From Bacillus sp. ISL-18 (GTDB lineage Bacteria; Bacillota; Bacilli; Bacillales; Cytobacillaceae): a stretch of 64,000 bases of DNA. The stretch spans positions 372,001 to 436,000 of the forward strand of contig NZ_JAGGQG010000002.1 in the NCBI RefSeq assembly GCF_018613415.1, given 5' to 3'. Shown here piece by piece: positions 27,281 through 35,550 of the stretch. Within the stretch, counting starts at the first letter, position 1. Every line of letters starts with the position of its first letter. A program made the position numbers and the translations under genes. The notes beneath the pieces are model-generated. The model worked only from the letters and a program-made list of their open reading frames with translations, did no database searches and had not been told where the DNA came from.

Positions 27281-28090
27281 ATGAGTCTATTACAATTAAA
27301 TGAAGTAACTCAAGCTTATAGATCCCGAAAGTTTATCAACTGGAAAGACCGTTCTAAAAAAATACTTTCCAACATTTCTCTCTCTCTTGAGGCAGGAACT
27401 TGTTTAGGTTTGCTTGGTATGAGTGGAGCTGGGAAAAGTACCTTAGGAAAAGTGATTCTTGGTTTGGAACGGCCGCAGTATGGACAGGTTCTGTTTCAGG
27501 GGCAAGATATTTATACAGCAGATAAGCATATTCGTCAAAAAATTCGCCGTGATCTCCAGGCAGTCTTTCAGGACTCCTATTCATCGGTTAACCCTCGAAT
27601 GACGGCGGAACAAATTATATCAGAGCCGTTAGAGAACTTTGAAAAGCTTACTCTCTCTGAACAAAAACGGACCGTTATTGAATTATTGGAAAGGGTAGGG
27701 CTAACTGAAAAGGATATGAAAAAATATCCCAATCAATTTAGCGGCGGGCAACTGCAAAGAATCAATATTGCAAGGGCCATCTCACTTAAGCCAAAGCTGA
27801 TTGTCTTGGACGAAGCTGTTAGTAGTCTTGATATGGTGAATCAAACCCTAATTTTGGAATTACTTAAGCAGTTAAAAGCGGATTTCGGACTATCGTTCCT
27901 TTTTATTACACATGATATTAAAGCTGCCTATACGATTAGTGATAGATTAGGTGTATTAGAAAAAGGAGAATTGGTGGAGCTATACGAAGATAAAAATCAG
28001 TTTTTTACTTCAGGACATCCTGTAGTAAAAGAGATGAGGGATTCAATGCTTGCTGAGTACCCACGTTTTCGATCGGTTAGACGTGCTTAA
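27281..28090 (+). CDS. nikE: NikE-like ABC transporter ATP-binding protein
   Basis: A 269-aa ATPase, the second of the transporter. Walker A GMSGAGKS, Q-loop VFQDSYSSVNPRM, signature FSGGQLQRINIARA and Walker B LIVLDEAVSSLD are visible. The length and the phrase VNPR..A fit NikE. Start at ATG 27281 follows AAGGGGGGAG; an open frame upstream overlapping nikD is not used. A terminator follows. Confidence 0.88.
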   Translation: MSLLQLNEVTQAYRSRKFINWKDRSKKILSNISLSLEAGTCLGLLGMSGAGKSTLGKVILGLERPQYGQVLFQGQDIYTADKHIRQKIRRDLQAVFQDSYSSVNPRMTAEQIISEPLENFEKLTLSEQKRTVIELLERVGLTEKDMKKYPNQFSGGQLQRINIARAISLKPKLIVLDEAVSSLDMVNQTLILELLKQLKADFGLSFLFITHDIKAAYTISDRLGVLEKGELVELYEDKNQFFTSGHPVVKEMRDSMLAEYPRFRSVRRA

Positions 28091-28116
28091 ATTAATAAGT
28101 ATCCGCAGTTTAAAGT

Positions 28117-28153
28117 GCCTCGATTTCCTTTACAAAATCGGGGCTATTGTTTT
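28117..28153 (+). terminator. Rho-independent terminator after nikE
   Basis: GCCTCGATTT / AAATCGGGGC (one U-G pair) with a T-rich tail. It separates nikE from the MATE gene by only about 95 bp, so readthrough is possible. Confidence 0.75.
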
Positions 28154-28184
28154 AATTTAAAGTAATAATAGGAGGTTATTACAA

Positions 28185-29495
28185 ATGAATAATCGGGCGT
28201 ACCTATCTTTGGCGATTCCCTTAACAATTTCGACAATGACAACGCCCTTGTTAGGTGCTGTAGATACAGCCGTTGTAGGGCAGCTTCCCGATCCAGCTTA
28301 TATTGGAGGAGTTGCATTAGGGACTTTAATTTTTAATACATTATATTGGGTTTTCGGATTTTTACGGGTTAGTACATCTGCATTTGCTGCACAAGCGAAC
28401 GGGGCAAGCGACCCAGATCAAGGAATATTTGCTTTGTCTCGTCCCTTTTTATTAGCGATAGTGGTTGGAATTTGTTTTATTCTACTACAATGGCCAATTG
28501 AATATTTAGCTCTGAAATTGTTTTCCGCTGATTCTGAGGTCAGTCAGTTTGCCGCAGAATATTTTCGAATCAGAATATGGGGGGCACCCTTTACATTGAT
28601 GAATTATGTTATCCTTGGCTGGCTAATGGGGATGGCTAAGATTAAAGAATCACTATTTTTACAAGTGTTAATGAATGTTTTGAATATGATTTTGGCCATT
28701 CTTTTTGTCCATGTCTTTTCTTTTGCTGTAAAAGGGGTCGCTGCGGCAGCTTTGATTGCTGAAATAACAGCCACTATAGTAGGGTTAGTAATTATAATAA
28801 AGGCATCACCATTTGTGTGGCAATTCCCATCCTTTCAAAAACTAATAGATACACAGTCTATGAAAAAGATGTTTAACGTTAACAAGGATTTGTTTATTCG
28901 AACCATTAGTTTATTAGTCGTTATTAATATGTTTACAGCAAAAGGTGCTTCGTTTGGTACAGACTTGTTAGCTGCCAATGCGGTTCTATTTCAAATTCAT
29001 TACATAATGGCATATTTCTTTGAGGGTTTTGCGAACGCCACGAGTATTCTCGTCGGTAAATCGGTAGGATCAAATGACAAGGAACTATATAAAAAGACAC
29101 TTACTTTATCAAAAAAATGGTCGGTCATTATCGCTTTTGTTATAGCTTGTATTTATGGATTATTTCAAAATCAAATTATTGCGCTTTTTACCAATCTATC
29201 AAGTGTTATTGACCTTTCGATGACATATGGTAGATGGCTAATCCTTTACCCGTTTGCCGCATGTTTTGGCCTTGTCATTTATGGTGTTTTTACAGGAGCC
29301 ACTGAAATTGTTCCTGTTCGAAACTCTATGATTTTCGCAATGATTGTCTATATCCTTTTACAAATGACGGTTACCCCTATCTGGCATAATCATGGCTTAT
29401 GGCTGGCTTTCATTGTTTATACGGTTGGGAGATCTGGATTTCTAATCATGTATACTCCTAGATTAAATAAAAAATTGTTTGAATCCACAACATGA
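28185..29495 (+). CDS. MATE-family efflux transporter
   Basis: A 436-aa, 12-helix MATE transporter of the DinF-like branch. Both six-helix halves are visible; the N-terminal ISTMTTPLLGAVDTAVVGQL and GGVALGTLIFNTLYWVFGFLR (positions about 14-65) are signature regions. TAGGAGG lies before ATG 28185. It follows the nik operon, and MATE pumps export small cations, so it may export a metallophore or toxic compound matched to the importer. That role is inference. Convergent with the AraC gene on the minus strand. Confidence 0.85.
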   Translation: MNNRAYLSLAIPLTISTMTTPLLGAVDTAVVGQLPDPAYIGGVALGTLIFNTLYWVFGFLRVSTSAFAAQANGASDPDQGIFALSRPFLLAIVVGICFILLQWPIEYLALKLFSADSEVSQFAAEYFRIRIWGAPFTLMNYVILGWLMGMAKIKESLFLQVLMNVLNMILAILFVHVFSFAVKGVAAAALIAEITATIVGLVIIIKASPFVWQFPSFQKLIDTQSMKKMFNVNKDLFIRTISLLVVINMFTAKGASFGTDLLAANAVLFQIHYIMAYFFEGFANATSILVGKSVGSNDKELYKKTLTLSKKWSVIIAFVIACIYGLFQNQIIALFTNLSSVIDLSMTYGRWLILYPFAACFGLVIYGVFTGATEIVPVRNSMIFAMIVYILLQMTVTPIWHNHGLWLAFIVYTVGRSGFLIMYTPRLNKKLFESTT

Positions 29496-29529
29496 AAACA
29501 ACAAACTTTGGTATTCGAAAGTTAACAAT

Positions 29530-29570
29530 AAAAGAAATAGCAAGGGAGCCTTAATTTTCAATCCCTTGCT
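29530..29570 (-). terminator. Terminator shared by the AraC copy 2 gene and MATE
   Basis: AGCAAGGGA (29539-29547) and TCCCTTGCT (29562-29570) form a perfect 9-bp stem. It overlaps the last codons of the minus-strand AraC gene and is followed on that strand by a T-rich tract. Confidence 0.65.
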
Positions 29571-30552
29571 GTTTATGCTGTTCCTTATAACAATGCGGGG
29601 TCTCCTTAAACAGTTCTTTAAACTTTTTATAAAAAAAAGTAACACTGGAATATCCTACTTCTTGAGCGATTTCAGGTATAGGTAAATCAGTATTAGACAA
29701 ATACAAGGCGGCCTGGTTCAGCCGTTGAATCTGGAGAAGTTCTTTAAATGATTTCCCAGTCCCTTTTTTTAGCAAAGTGGAAAGGTAACTCGGATTAAAG
29801 CCAAAGGTCTGTCCCATTTTATCCAGCGAACAATCGCGGTAATTGTCCTCAATATACTTCAAAAAACCTAGTAAAGAGACCATGTCTTTATTATCCTCAG
29901 ATTTATATCTTGGCTGAATGTTGTTAGTTCGAATTACTGTGGAAAATAAAACGACTAAATAAGAATCGATAATTTCTGCAGAACAAAAGTCACGGTCAAA
30001 AAATTCACACATGATATTCTCCATAATTTCCGTAACCTTACTGCCCTCAGGTCTAAAAATCAAGAATTGATTTTGCTTCCGATGGCTTACAAGCGATTCA
30101 ATCATAAATTGAGAGATAATGCTTTTCTGTGACATTCGTCTTAGAAAGCTTGGTGAAAGATAGTCCTGCTTCAGAATGGTATTGATTACAATATCATCTT
30201 TGGTGGTTGCAGCTACGCTATGAGGCACTTCTTTGTTAATGAAAATTAGCTCCCCTTTATGCAAATGAACCTTTTTTCCTCTAATTAAAACGGTGACTGT
30301 TCCCCGATAAACAAACATCATCTCTATATAATCATGCATGTGAAGAGGAATATCCGAGCCGTATGGCTGCTGAGAGATGGATATGTTCTCATCAATAGGT
30401 ATATCGTTTATATCAAATGTTTTATTAAATAGATATACAAGTTCTCCATTTATTATTTCAGTAAAAGGATGATACTCCTTTAAAACTCTTTCTTTATCAA
30501 TTGGCCCTAAATGATAGCTGTCTAAGTAGCCTTCAAGTTGTTGTCGGTCCAT
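29551..30552 (-). CDS. AraC-family transcriptional activator (copy 2)
   Basis: A 333-aa paralogue of the regulator at 5876-6883. Cupin sensor (SDIPLHMHDYIEMMFVYRG, about 70-90) and C-terminal double helix-turn-helix. The recognition regions YLSTLLKKGTGKSFKELLQ and AQEVGYSSVTFFYKKFKE are nearly the same as those of copy 1, so target sites are likely shared. It is divergent from the GH1 copy 2 gene, whose promoter carries the 19-bp element. An AGGGAG-type sequence lies before the ATG on the minus strand. Differences in the sensor half suggest different inducers. Confidence 0.9.
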   Translation of the reverse strand: MDRQQLEGYLDSYHLGPIDKERVLKEYHPFTEIINGELVYLFNKTFDINDIPIDENISISQQPYGSDIPLHMHDYIEMMFVYRGTVTVLIRGKKVHLHKGELIFINKEVPHSVAATTKDDIVINTILKQDYLSPSFLRRMSQKSIISQFMIESLVSHRKQNQFLIFRPEGSKVTEIMENIMCEFFDRDFCSAEIIDSYLVVLFSTVIRTNNIQPRYKSEDNKDMVSLLGFLKYIEDNYRDCSLDKMGQTFGFNPSYLSTLLKKGTGKSFKELLQIQRLNQAALYLSNTDLPIPEIAQEVGYSSVTFFYKKFKELFKETPHCYKEQHKQQGIEN

Positions 30553-30666
30553 ATGTGCTCCCTATGATTAATGATTGGAGTAATCAATTGCTAAATTTTA
30601 TTATAAGTTGTTTCCTTCCATAAGTAAAAACAGTTGATAAAACGAGGTTTTAATTTAAAAAGTAAA

Positions 30667-30734
30667 TAACTATGATTCGAGCAATCACTAACTCGTTTTT
30701 TAACATTATATCTTAAGTAATTGATTGTTACTAT
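30667..30734 (+). promoter_or_regulatory. Activator element and -10 of the second GH1 gene
   Basis: AACTATGATTCGAGCAAT (core TGATTCGAGCAAT at 30673-30685) lies at the same 62-bp distance from the -10 TACTAT (30729-30734) as at the three other promoters. The cre present at the other three is degenerate here (the central CG is lost). Confidence 0.6.
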
Positions 30735-30781
30735 TATCTTATTAGGGTTGATTTTTCATTAAGATCAGGAGGTAACTTACA

Positions 30782-32047
30782 ATGAACTATGTTTTTCCTA
30801 AATCTTTCCTATGGGGTACGGCTACATCTGCTTACCAGGTAGAAGGGAACAATGATAAATCGGATATGTGGGCTGAAGAATATTCAGAAGGATCACCTTA
30901 CAGAGATTATTCAGGTGATGCTGTCGATCACTATAATCGGTACAAACAGGATATCGAACTCATGGCAAGTTTAGGTCTGAACAGTTACCGTTTTTCAATT
31001 GAATGGTCAAGAATTGAACCGGAGCAGGGGATATATTCTCAGGAAGAATTAGACCATTATCGAGATGTAATCAAAACATGTTACGACAACAACATTACTC
31101 CAGTCGTTACGATGATGCATTTTACTTCTCCACAGTGGCTGATGAAACTAGGCGGATGGAAAAATCCAGAGACAGCAGACCTATTCGCGAAATATTGTGA
31201 GGTTGTATTCAAGGAGTTTGGTGAGGATATTCCTTACGTCTTAACGATGAATGAAGTCAATTTGCCTGTCATGTTAAAAGAATTGTTTATTAATATGAAC
31301 TTTATGCCGCCTGTTGGGATGGATGCCAAGTCATGGACAGCTCCAGGCTGGCGTGAATCTGCTGCTGCGAAATGCGGAACAACCATTGATCAATATTTTA
31401 CCTTCCACATGGCATCTGATGAGGCTTCTTTAGATATTGTAAAGGATGCCCATAGGAAAGCTAGAGAAGTGATGAAAAAAGTGAATCCATCCACTAAGGT
31501 AGGACTTTCCTTGGCATTGCCTGAGATTCAAGTAATTCCTGGTGGAGAGGAGCAGGCTGCAAAAGTTTGGCATGATTACTTTGGGCAATTTAAATCTGTC
31601 ATTGAAGGTGACGACTTTATTGGTATACAGAACTACACTCGTGAAGTGTATGGTCCAGAGGGACAAGTTCCGCTGCCTGAGGGAACAGAAGTAACCGCAA
31701 TGGGATATGAATTTTATCCGGAAGCACTTGCTGGAACCATCAGAAATGTAGCTGCAGAGTTAGATATCCCTGTTTTGGTAACAGAGCACGGTATTGCAAC
31801 AGATAATGATAGCCGCCGGATTGAGTTTATCCGGCGAGGACTTAGAGGGCTGCATGCGTGTATCGAGGACGGAATACAAGTGTTAGGTTATCTTTATTGG
31901 TCCACATTTGATAACTATGAATGGACATTTGGCTATGAACCGCATTTTGGGATTATTGGGGTCAATCCTGAAACACAAGAGAGAGTAGTAAAAGAAAGCG
32001 GCCGTGTTCTAGGAGATATTTCTAAAAATAATGGTGTAAATGAATAG
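30782..32047 (+). CDS. GH1-family beta-glycosidase (copy 2)
   Basis: A 421-aa cytoplasmic GH1 enzyme, co-linear with copy 1 at 7055 with almost no gaps. FLWGTATSAYQVEG, YRFSIEWSRIE, acid/base Glu158 (TMNEVN) and nucleophile Glu335 (VTEHG) match position for position. CAGGAGGT precedes ATG 30782. Divergent from AraC copy 2. A 52-bp hairpin array rather than a normal terminator follows the stop. Like copy 1 it probably removes a beta-linked sugar from imported glycosides; the exact substrate is unknown. Confidence 0.85.
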   Translation: MNYVFPKSFLWGTATSAYQVEGNNDKSDMWAEEYSEGSPYRDYSGDAVDHYNRYKQDIELMASLGLNSYRFSIEWSRIEPEQGIYSQEELDHYRDVIKTCYDNNITPVVTMMHFTSPQWLMKLGGWKNPETADLFAKYCEVVFKEFGEDIPYVLTMNEVNLPVMLKELFINMNFMPPVGMDAKSWTAPGWRESAAAKCGTTIDQYFTFHMASDEASLDIVKDAHRKAREVMKKVNPSTKVGLSLALPEIQVIPGGEEQAAKVWHDYFGQFKSVIEGDDFIGIQNYTREVYGPEGQVPLPEGTEVTAMGYEFYPEALAGTIRNVAAELDIPVLVTEHGIATDNDSRRIEFIRRGLRGLHACIEDGIQVLGYLYWSTFDNYEWTFGYEPHFGIIGVNPETQERVVKESGRVLGDISKNNGVNE

Positions 32048-32070
32048 AATTAAACAGATCCGATGAATTG

Positions 32071-32690
32071 TTTGGACAGGCTGGATGAAAAAGCTGGCGT
32101 ACTCGTCCGAACCCGAAGCGACTTCGGACGGGTCTGAAGAAAAAAAGGTGTATTTGTCTGAAGCCGAGGCGACTTCGGACAGGCTGGAAAGAAAAGCTGG
32201 TGTCCTTGTCCGAACCCGAGGCGACTTTAGACAGGCAGGAAGAAAAAATAAGTGTCCTTGTCCGAACCCGAGGGGACTTCGGACAGGCTGGAAGAAAAAA
32301 CAAGTGTCCTTGTCCGAAGCCGAGTGGACTTTGGACAAGGCGGTAGAAAAAACAAGTATATTTGTCCAAAGCCGAGGCGACTTCGGACAGGCCGGAAGAA
32401 AAAGCAGTCGTAATTGTCCGAACCCGAGGCGACTTTAGACAGGCCGGAAGAAAAAACAAGTGTCCTTGTCCGAACCCGAAACGACTTCGGACAGGCCGGA
32501 AGAAAAAGCTGGTATTCCTGTCCGAACCCGAGGCGACTTCGGACAGGCTGGAAAGAAAAGCTGGTGTCCTTGTCTGAACCCGAGGCGACTTCGGACAGGC
32601 CGGAAGAAAAAACAAGTGTCCTTGTCCGAACCCAAAGCCATTTCGGAAAGTTTTGAAGAAAATCTAGGATTCCTGTCCGAATTAAAGACT
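32071..32690. repeat. About twelve-copy tandem array of a 52-bp repeat with internal dyad
   Basis: The unit begins GTCCGAACCCGAGGCGACTT and each copy contains the dyad GTCCGAA...TTCGGAC. Unit starts: 32105, 32156, 32208, 32260, 32312, 32364, 32416, 32468, 32520, 32572, 32624, 32675, nearly all exactly 52 bp apart. GC content is visibly higher than in the flanks. Open frames on both strands arise because 52 is not a multiple of three and the unit lacks stops; they are not genes. It fills most of the 730-bp gap between GH1 copy 2 and GH43; the last 85 bp hold the GH43 leader. Confidence 0.92.
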
Positions 32691-32776
32691 TGTAATAGTC
32701 ATTGGTGTCTTGTAAGAAGGGTTATTATATATTCCCGCATAAACAAAAATCTATAAATAAGAAAGGGATTTCGGTT

Positions 32777-34297
32777 ATGAAATATCAAAATCCAGTTATA
32801 AGCGGCTTCCACCCCGATCCAAGCATTTGTAAAGTAGGAGACAATTTTTACCTAGTCACAAGCTCTTTTGAATACTTCCCAGGTGTACCAATTTTTCACT
32901 CAAAGGATCTTGTCAATTGGAAACAATTAGGTCATTGTTTAACTCGTGATAGTCAATTACCTTTACACGAATCTAAGAGTTCCATGGGGATTTTTGCCCC
33001 AACCCTTAGATACAACAATGGCCGTTTTTATATGATTACTACCAATCTAACAATCGGAAAAAACTTTATCGTCTGGGCCGAAAATCCAGAAGGCCCGTGG
33101 TCAGAACCCATTTGGCTCGATTGGCCTGGAATAGATCCTTCACTTTTATTTGATGAAGATGGGAAGGTTTATTTAACAGGAACACAAGACATCTTCCGTG
33201 GGGAACCTTCAGGGATTTATCAGGCGGAAATTAATGTTGAAACCGGAGAGATTCTTACTGAGCGCCGCTTAATATGGCAAGGTACAGGCGGGGCCCATCC
33301 AGAGGGACCGCATCTCTATAAAATAAACGGCTTGTATTATTTAATGATCGCAGAAGGTGGAACAGAATATGGGCACATGGTAACGATGGCACGAAGCAAA
33401 CAGCCTTTTGGTCCATTTGAAAGCCACCCTAATAACCCAATTCTTACCCATCGCAGCAGTGCCAGCCCAATTCAAGCAACCGGACATGCGGATTTAGTTC
33501 AATATATAGATGGCAGCTGGTGGACGGTATTTTTAGGAATTCGCCCTGCTCCCATTCCGTTTAGTGGAAAAAATCATCATCTTGGCAGGGAAACTTTTTT
33601 GGCACCAGTCGATTGGAACGACGAAGGCTGGCCAATAATTGGCGCTCAAGTCGAATTAGAAATGGACGGAAGAACACTTAAAATCGAGGACAAAGTATCA
33701 TTGAAGCGTAAAGATGACTTTAATGAGACTACTTTAGATTTCACTTGGAATTTCCTGCGTAATCCAAGCGAAGAAAGCTGGTCCCTAACGGACAGACCTG
33801 GATTCCTTGCGTTATATGGATCTTCAAAAAGTTTAAATGACTTAGACTCTCAAGCATTCCTCGGCCGCAGGCAGCAGCATTTTGATTGCAAAGTTTCAAC
33901 TCTCCTAGAATTCTCTCCAATTGATGAGGGTGAGGAGGCAGGGCTAAATGTCTTTATGAATGATAGATTTCATTATGAAATCGCATTAGGCATACGAGAT
34001 GGTGTAAAGAAGGTTTTTGTAAGAAGAAGAATTGGTTCACTTTGGAAGGTTGAGGCTGATCATGAGTATGGAGAAGAAGCTATTATTCTAACTGTTCAGG
34101 CCGATGCAAAAAATTATACCTTTTCCTTTCAACAGCAAGGCGGAGAATCTACTATTTTAGGTTCGGGAGAATGTTCGCTCTTATCAACTGAAGTCGCCGG
34201 TGGATTTACTGGAATATATTTCGGACTTTATGCTGCCGGAAACGGAGAGAAAAGCGGTACCCCTGCATATTTTGAATGGTTTGAGTACAATGAGTGA
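32777..34297 (+). CDS. GH43 beta-xylosidase/alpha-L-arabinofuranosidase (copy 1)
   Basis: A 506-aa cytoplasmic enzyme with a five-bladed propeller (about 1-300) and a C-terminal beta-sandwich (about 320-505). Base Asp14 (FHPDPSI), pKa-modulating Asp120 (GIDPSLLF) and acid Glu176 (PEGPHLYKI) are all present, in positions close to those of the Selenomonas xylosidase. HADLVQ and LGRETF further identify the family branch. ATG 32777 is chosen from GAAAGGGA 9 bp upstream; an in-frame extension to 32702 lacks a site. It releases xylose or arabinose from short oligosaccharides. Paralogue at 46383. Confidence 0.9.
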   Translation: MKYQNPVISGFHPDPSICKVGDNFYLVTSSFEYFPGVPIFHSKDLVNWKQLGHCLTRDSQLPLHESKSSMGIFAPTLRYNNGRFYMITTNLTIGKNFIVWAENPEGPWSEPIWLDWPGIDPSLLFDEDGKVYLTGTQDIFRGEPSGIYQAEINVETGEILTERRLIWQGTGGAHPEGPHLYKINGLYYLMIAEGGTEYGHMVTMARSKQPFGPFESHPNNPILTHRSSASPIQATGHADLVQYIDGSWWTVFLGIRPAPIPFSGKNHHLGRETFLAPVDWNDEGWPIIGAQVELEMDGRTLKIEDKVSLKRKDDFNETTLDFTWNFLRNPSEESWSLTDRPGFLALYGSSKSLNDLDSQAFLGRRQQHFDCKVSTLLEFSPIDEGEEAGLNVFMNDRFHYEIALGIRDGVKKVFVRRRIGSLWKVEADHEYGEEAIILTVQADAKNYTFSFQQQGGESTILGSGECSLLSTEVAGGFTGIYFGLYAAGNGEKSGTPAYFEWFEYNE

Positions 34298-34337
34298 AAT
34301 GAAAATCAAAAAAATCTAACAAGACTTGTTTCAAAGA

Positions 34338-34361
34338 AACGGCAACAATGCCGTTTTTTTG
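34338..34361 (+). terminator. Rho-independent terminator after GH43 copy 1
   Basis: AACGGC / GCCGTT stem and a run of T. Confidence 0.8.
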
Positions 34362-34491
34362 TTTCTTCAACTTTCGTAGAAGATTTTCTTAAAAAAGCCT
34401 CCGATAATTTAAGAAGGAATTCGTAATCATTAAGAAGAAACATTTAAATGAATTTTAATAGTACACGTACAAAACAAAAGGAGAATGAATT

Positions 34492-35247
34492 ATGAAATCA
34501 ACAGATAAATTCACAGACAAAGCTGAGCTATATGCAAAATATCGTCCCAGCTACCCACTTGAATATATTGATTATTTAATTTCTGAAGCTGGTTTAAATG
34601 AGGATTGTATGATCGCGGATATTGGCTCGGGGACTGGAATATTAAGTGGCCAGCTGCTCGAAAAAGGATTTACTGTAATCGGAGTGGAACCAAATAATGA
34701 TATGAGATTTGTTGCGGAACAAACTTTGAAGGCGAATTCCCGTTTTATTTCGTTAAAAGCCACTGCAGAAAACACAACTATAAATGATAATAGTATAGAT
34801 TTAGTAACAGTAGCACAGGCATTTCATTGGTTTGACATGGAGAAGTTCAGATTGGAATGTCAACGGATTTTGAAACAGGATGCGAAAGTGGCCCTTGTAT
34901 GGAATAGCCGGGATGGGTCCAGTGATATAAACAAGGAAAGTGCTGATATTTGCCAAAAGTACTGCCAAAATTTTAAAGGTTTTAGCGGCGGTATGGAGGA
35001 AACTCCGATTGCATTTCCTCAATTTTTTAAAGATGGAAAGTATGAACTAAAGTACTTTCGTAATGATTTGCCATTTGATTTAAGTGGGTTTTTGGGCAGG
35101 TATTTATCGGCCTCCTATGCTCCTAAAAAGACCGACAAGGAATATCATCCCTTCATTACTGCATTATCTAATTTATTTGAAAAATATAGCAATAATGGGA
35201 AATTAGTTATACCCAATATTACAAGAAGCTATTTCGGTAAAGTATAA
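34492..35247 (+). CDS. Class I SAM-dependent methyltransferase
   Basis: A 251-aa cytoplasmic methyltransferase. SAM motif I IADIGSGTGILSGQL (about residue 42), motif II acidic VIGVEPN, and post-I NSIDLVTVAQAFHWFD are visible. This branch (methyltransf_11/25) is common and mostly uncharacterised; YRPSYPLEYIDYL at the N-terminus is typical. AAAGGAG precedes ATG 34492. No functional link to the sugar genes is evident. The 300 bp after it hold the promoter of the esterase and no clear terminator. Confidence 0.8.
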   Translation: MKSTDKFTDKAELYAKYRPSYPLEYIDYLISEAGLNEDCMIADIGSGTGILSGQLLEKGFTVIGVEPNNDMRFVAEQTLKANSRFISLKATAENTTINDNSIDLVTVAQAFHWFDMEKFRLECQRILKQDAKVALVWNSRDGSSDINKESADICQKYCQNFKGFSGGMEETPIAFPQFFKDGKYELKYFRNDLPFDLSGFLGRYLSASYAPKKTDKEYHPFITALSNLFEKYSNNGKLVIPNITRSYFGKV

Positions 35248-35352
35248 TTTTTTAATTACTGATTATTTTCTATTTATTTGGTCTACGTATTGAGACCGCT
35301 GTAACATAATGAAAATATAAGCATCTTAATTTTTCCAATACAACGATGTTTA

Positions 35353-35444
35353 AGACAAAATTTTGCCTATTTTGAGTCAAAAAAAGGGATGCATGATTAA
35401 TAAAATATGTATATTATAAAAATTTATATAAGAAAGCGTTTTCT
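35353..35444 (+). promoter_or_regulatory. Conserved upstream element, -10 and cre before the esterase
   Basis: A ~37-bp element containing GCCTATTTTGAGTCAAAAA (35365-35383) matches one before pgmB (40583). TATAAA (35416-35421) lies 51 bp from the GCCT. A cre-like palindrome AAGAAAGCGTTTTCT (35430-35444, 13/15) follows. The rest of the 303-bp gap shows nothing clear. Confidence 0.5.
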
Positions 35445-35550
35445 AGAAATGGATTCTACTTTAATACTACTAGGTTAATATGTTTTAAATTCATTGAGAA
35501 ACCTGATGGATGATGTATTGTCTAGAACTTAAGAAAGGAAGGTTTTTATC

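Noticed and set aside
5709-32690. CRISPR array interpretation of the repeat arrays
   Set aside because: No 24-40 bp direct repeats with unique spacers of constant length, and no cas genes. In the 52-bp array the spacers are repeats themselves.
32022-32738. Open frames on both strands of the 52-bp array (Pro/Arg/Phe-rich or Glu/Lys-rich proteins)
   Set aside because: They follow the repeat period, shift frame every unit and lack ribosome binding sites. They are products of a stop-free repeat and not genes.
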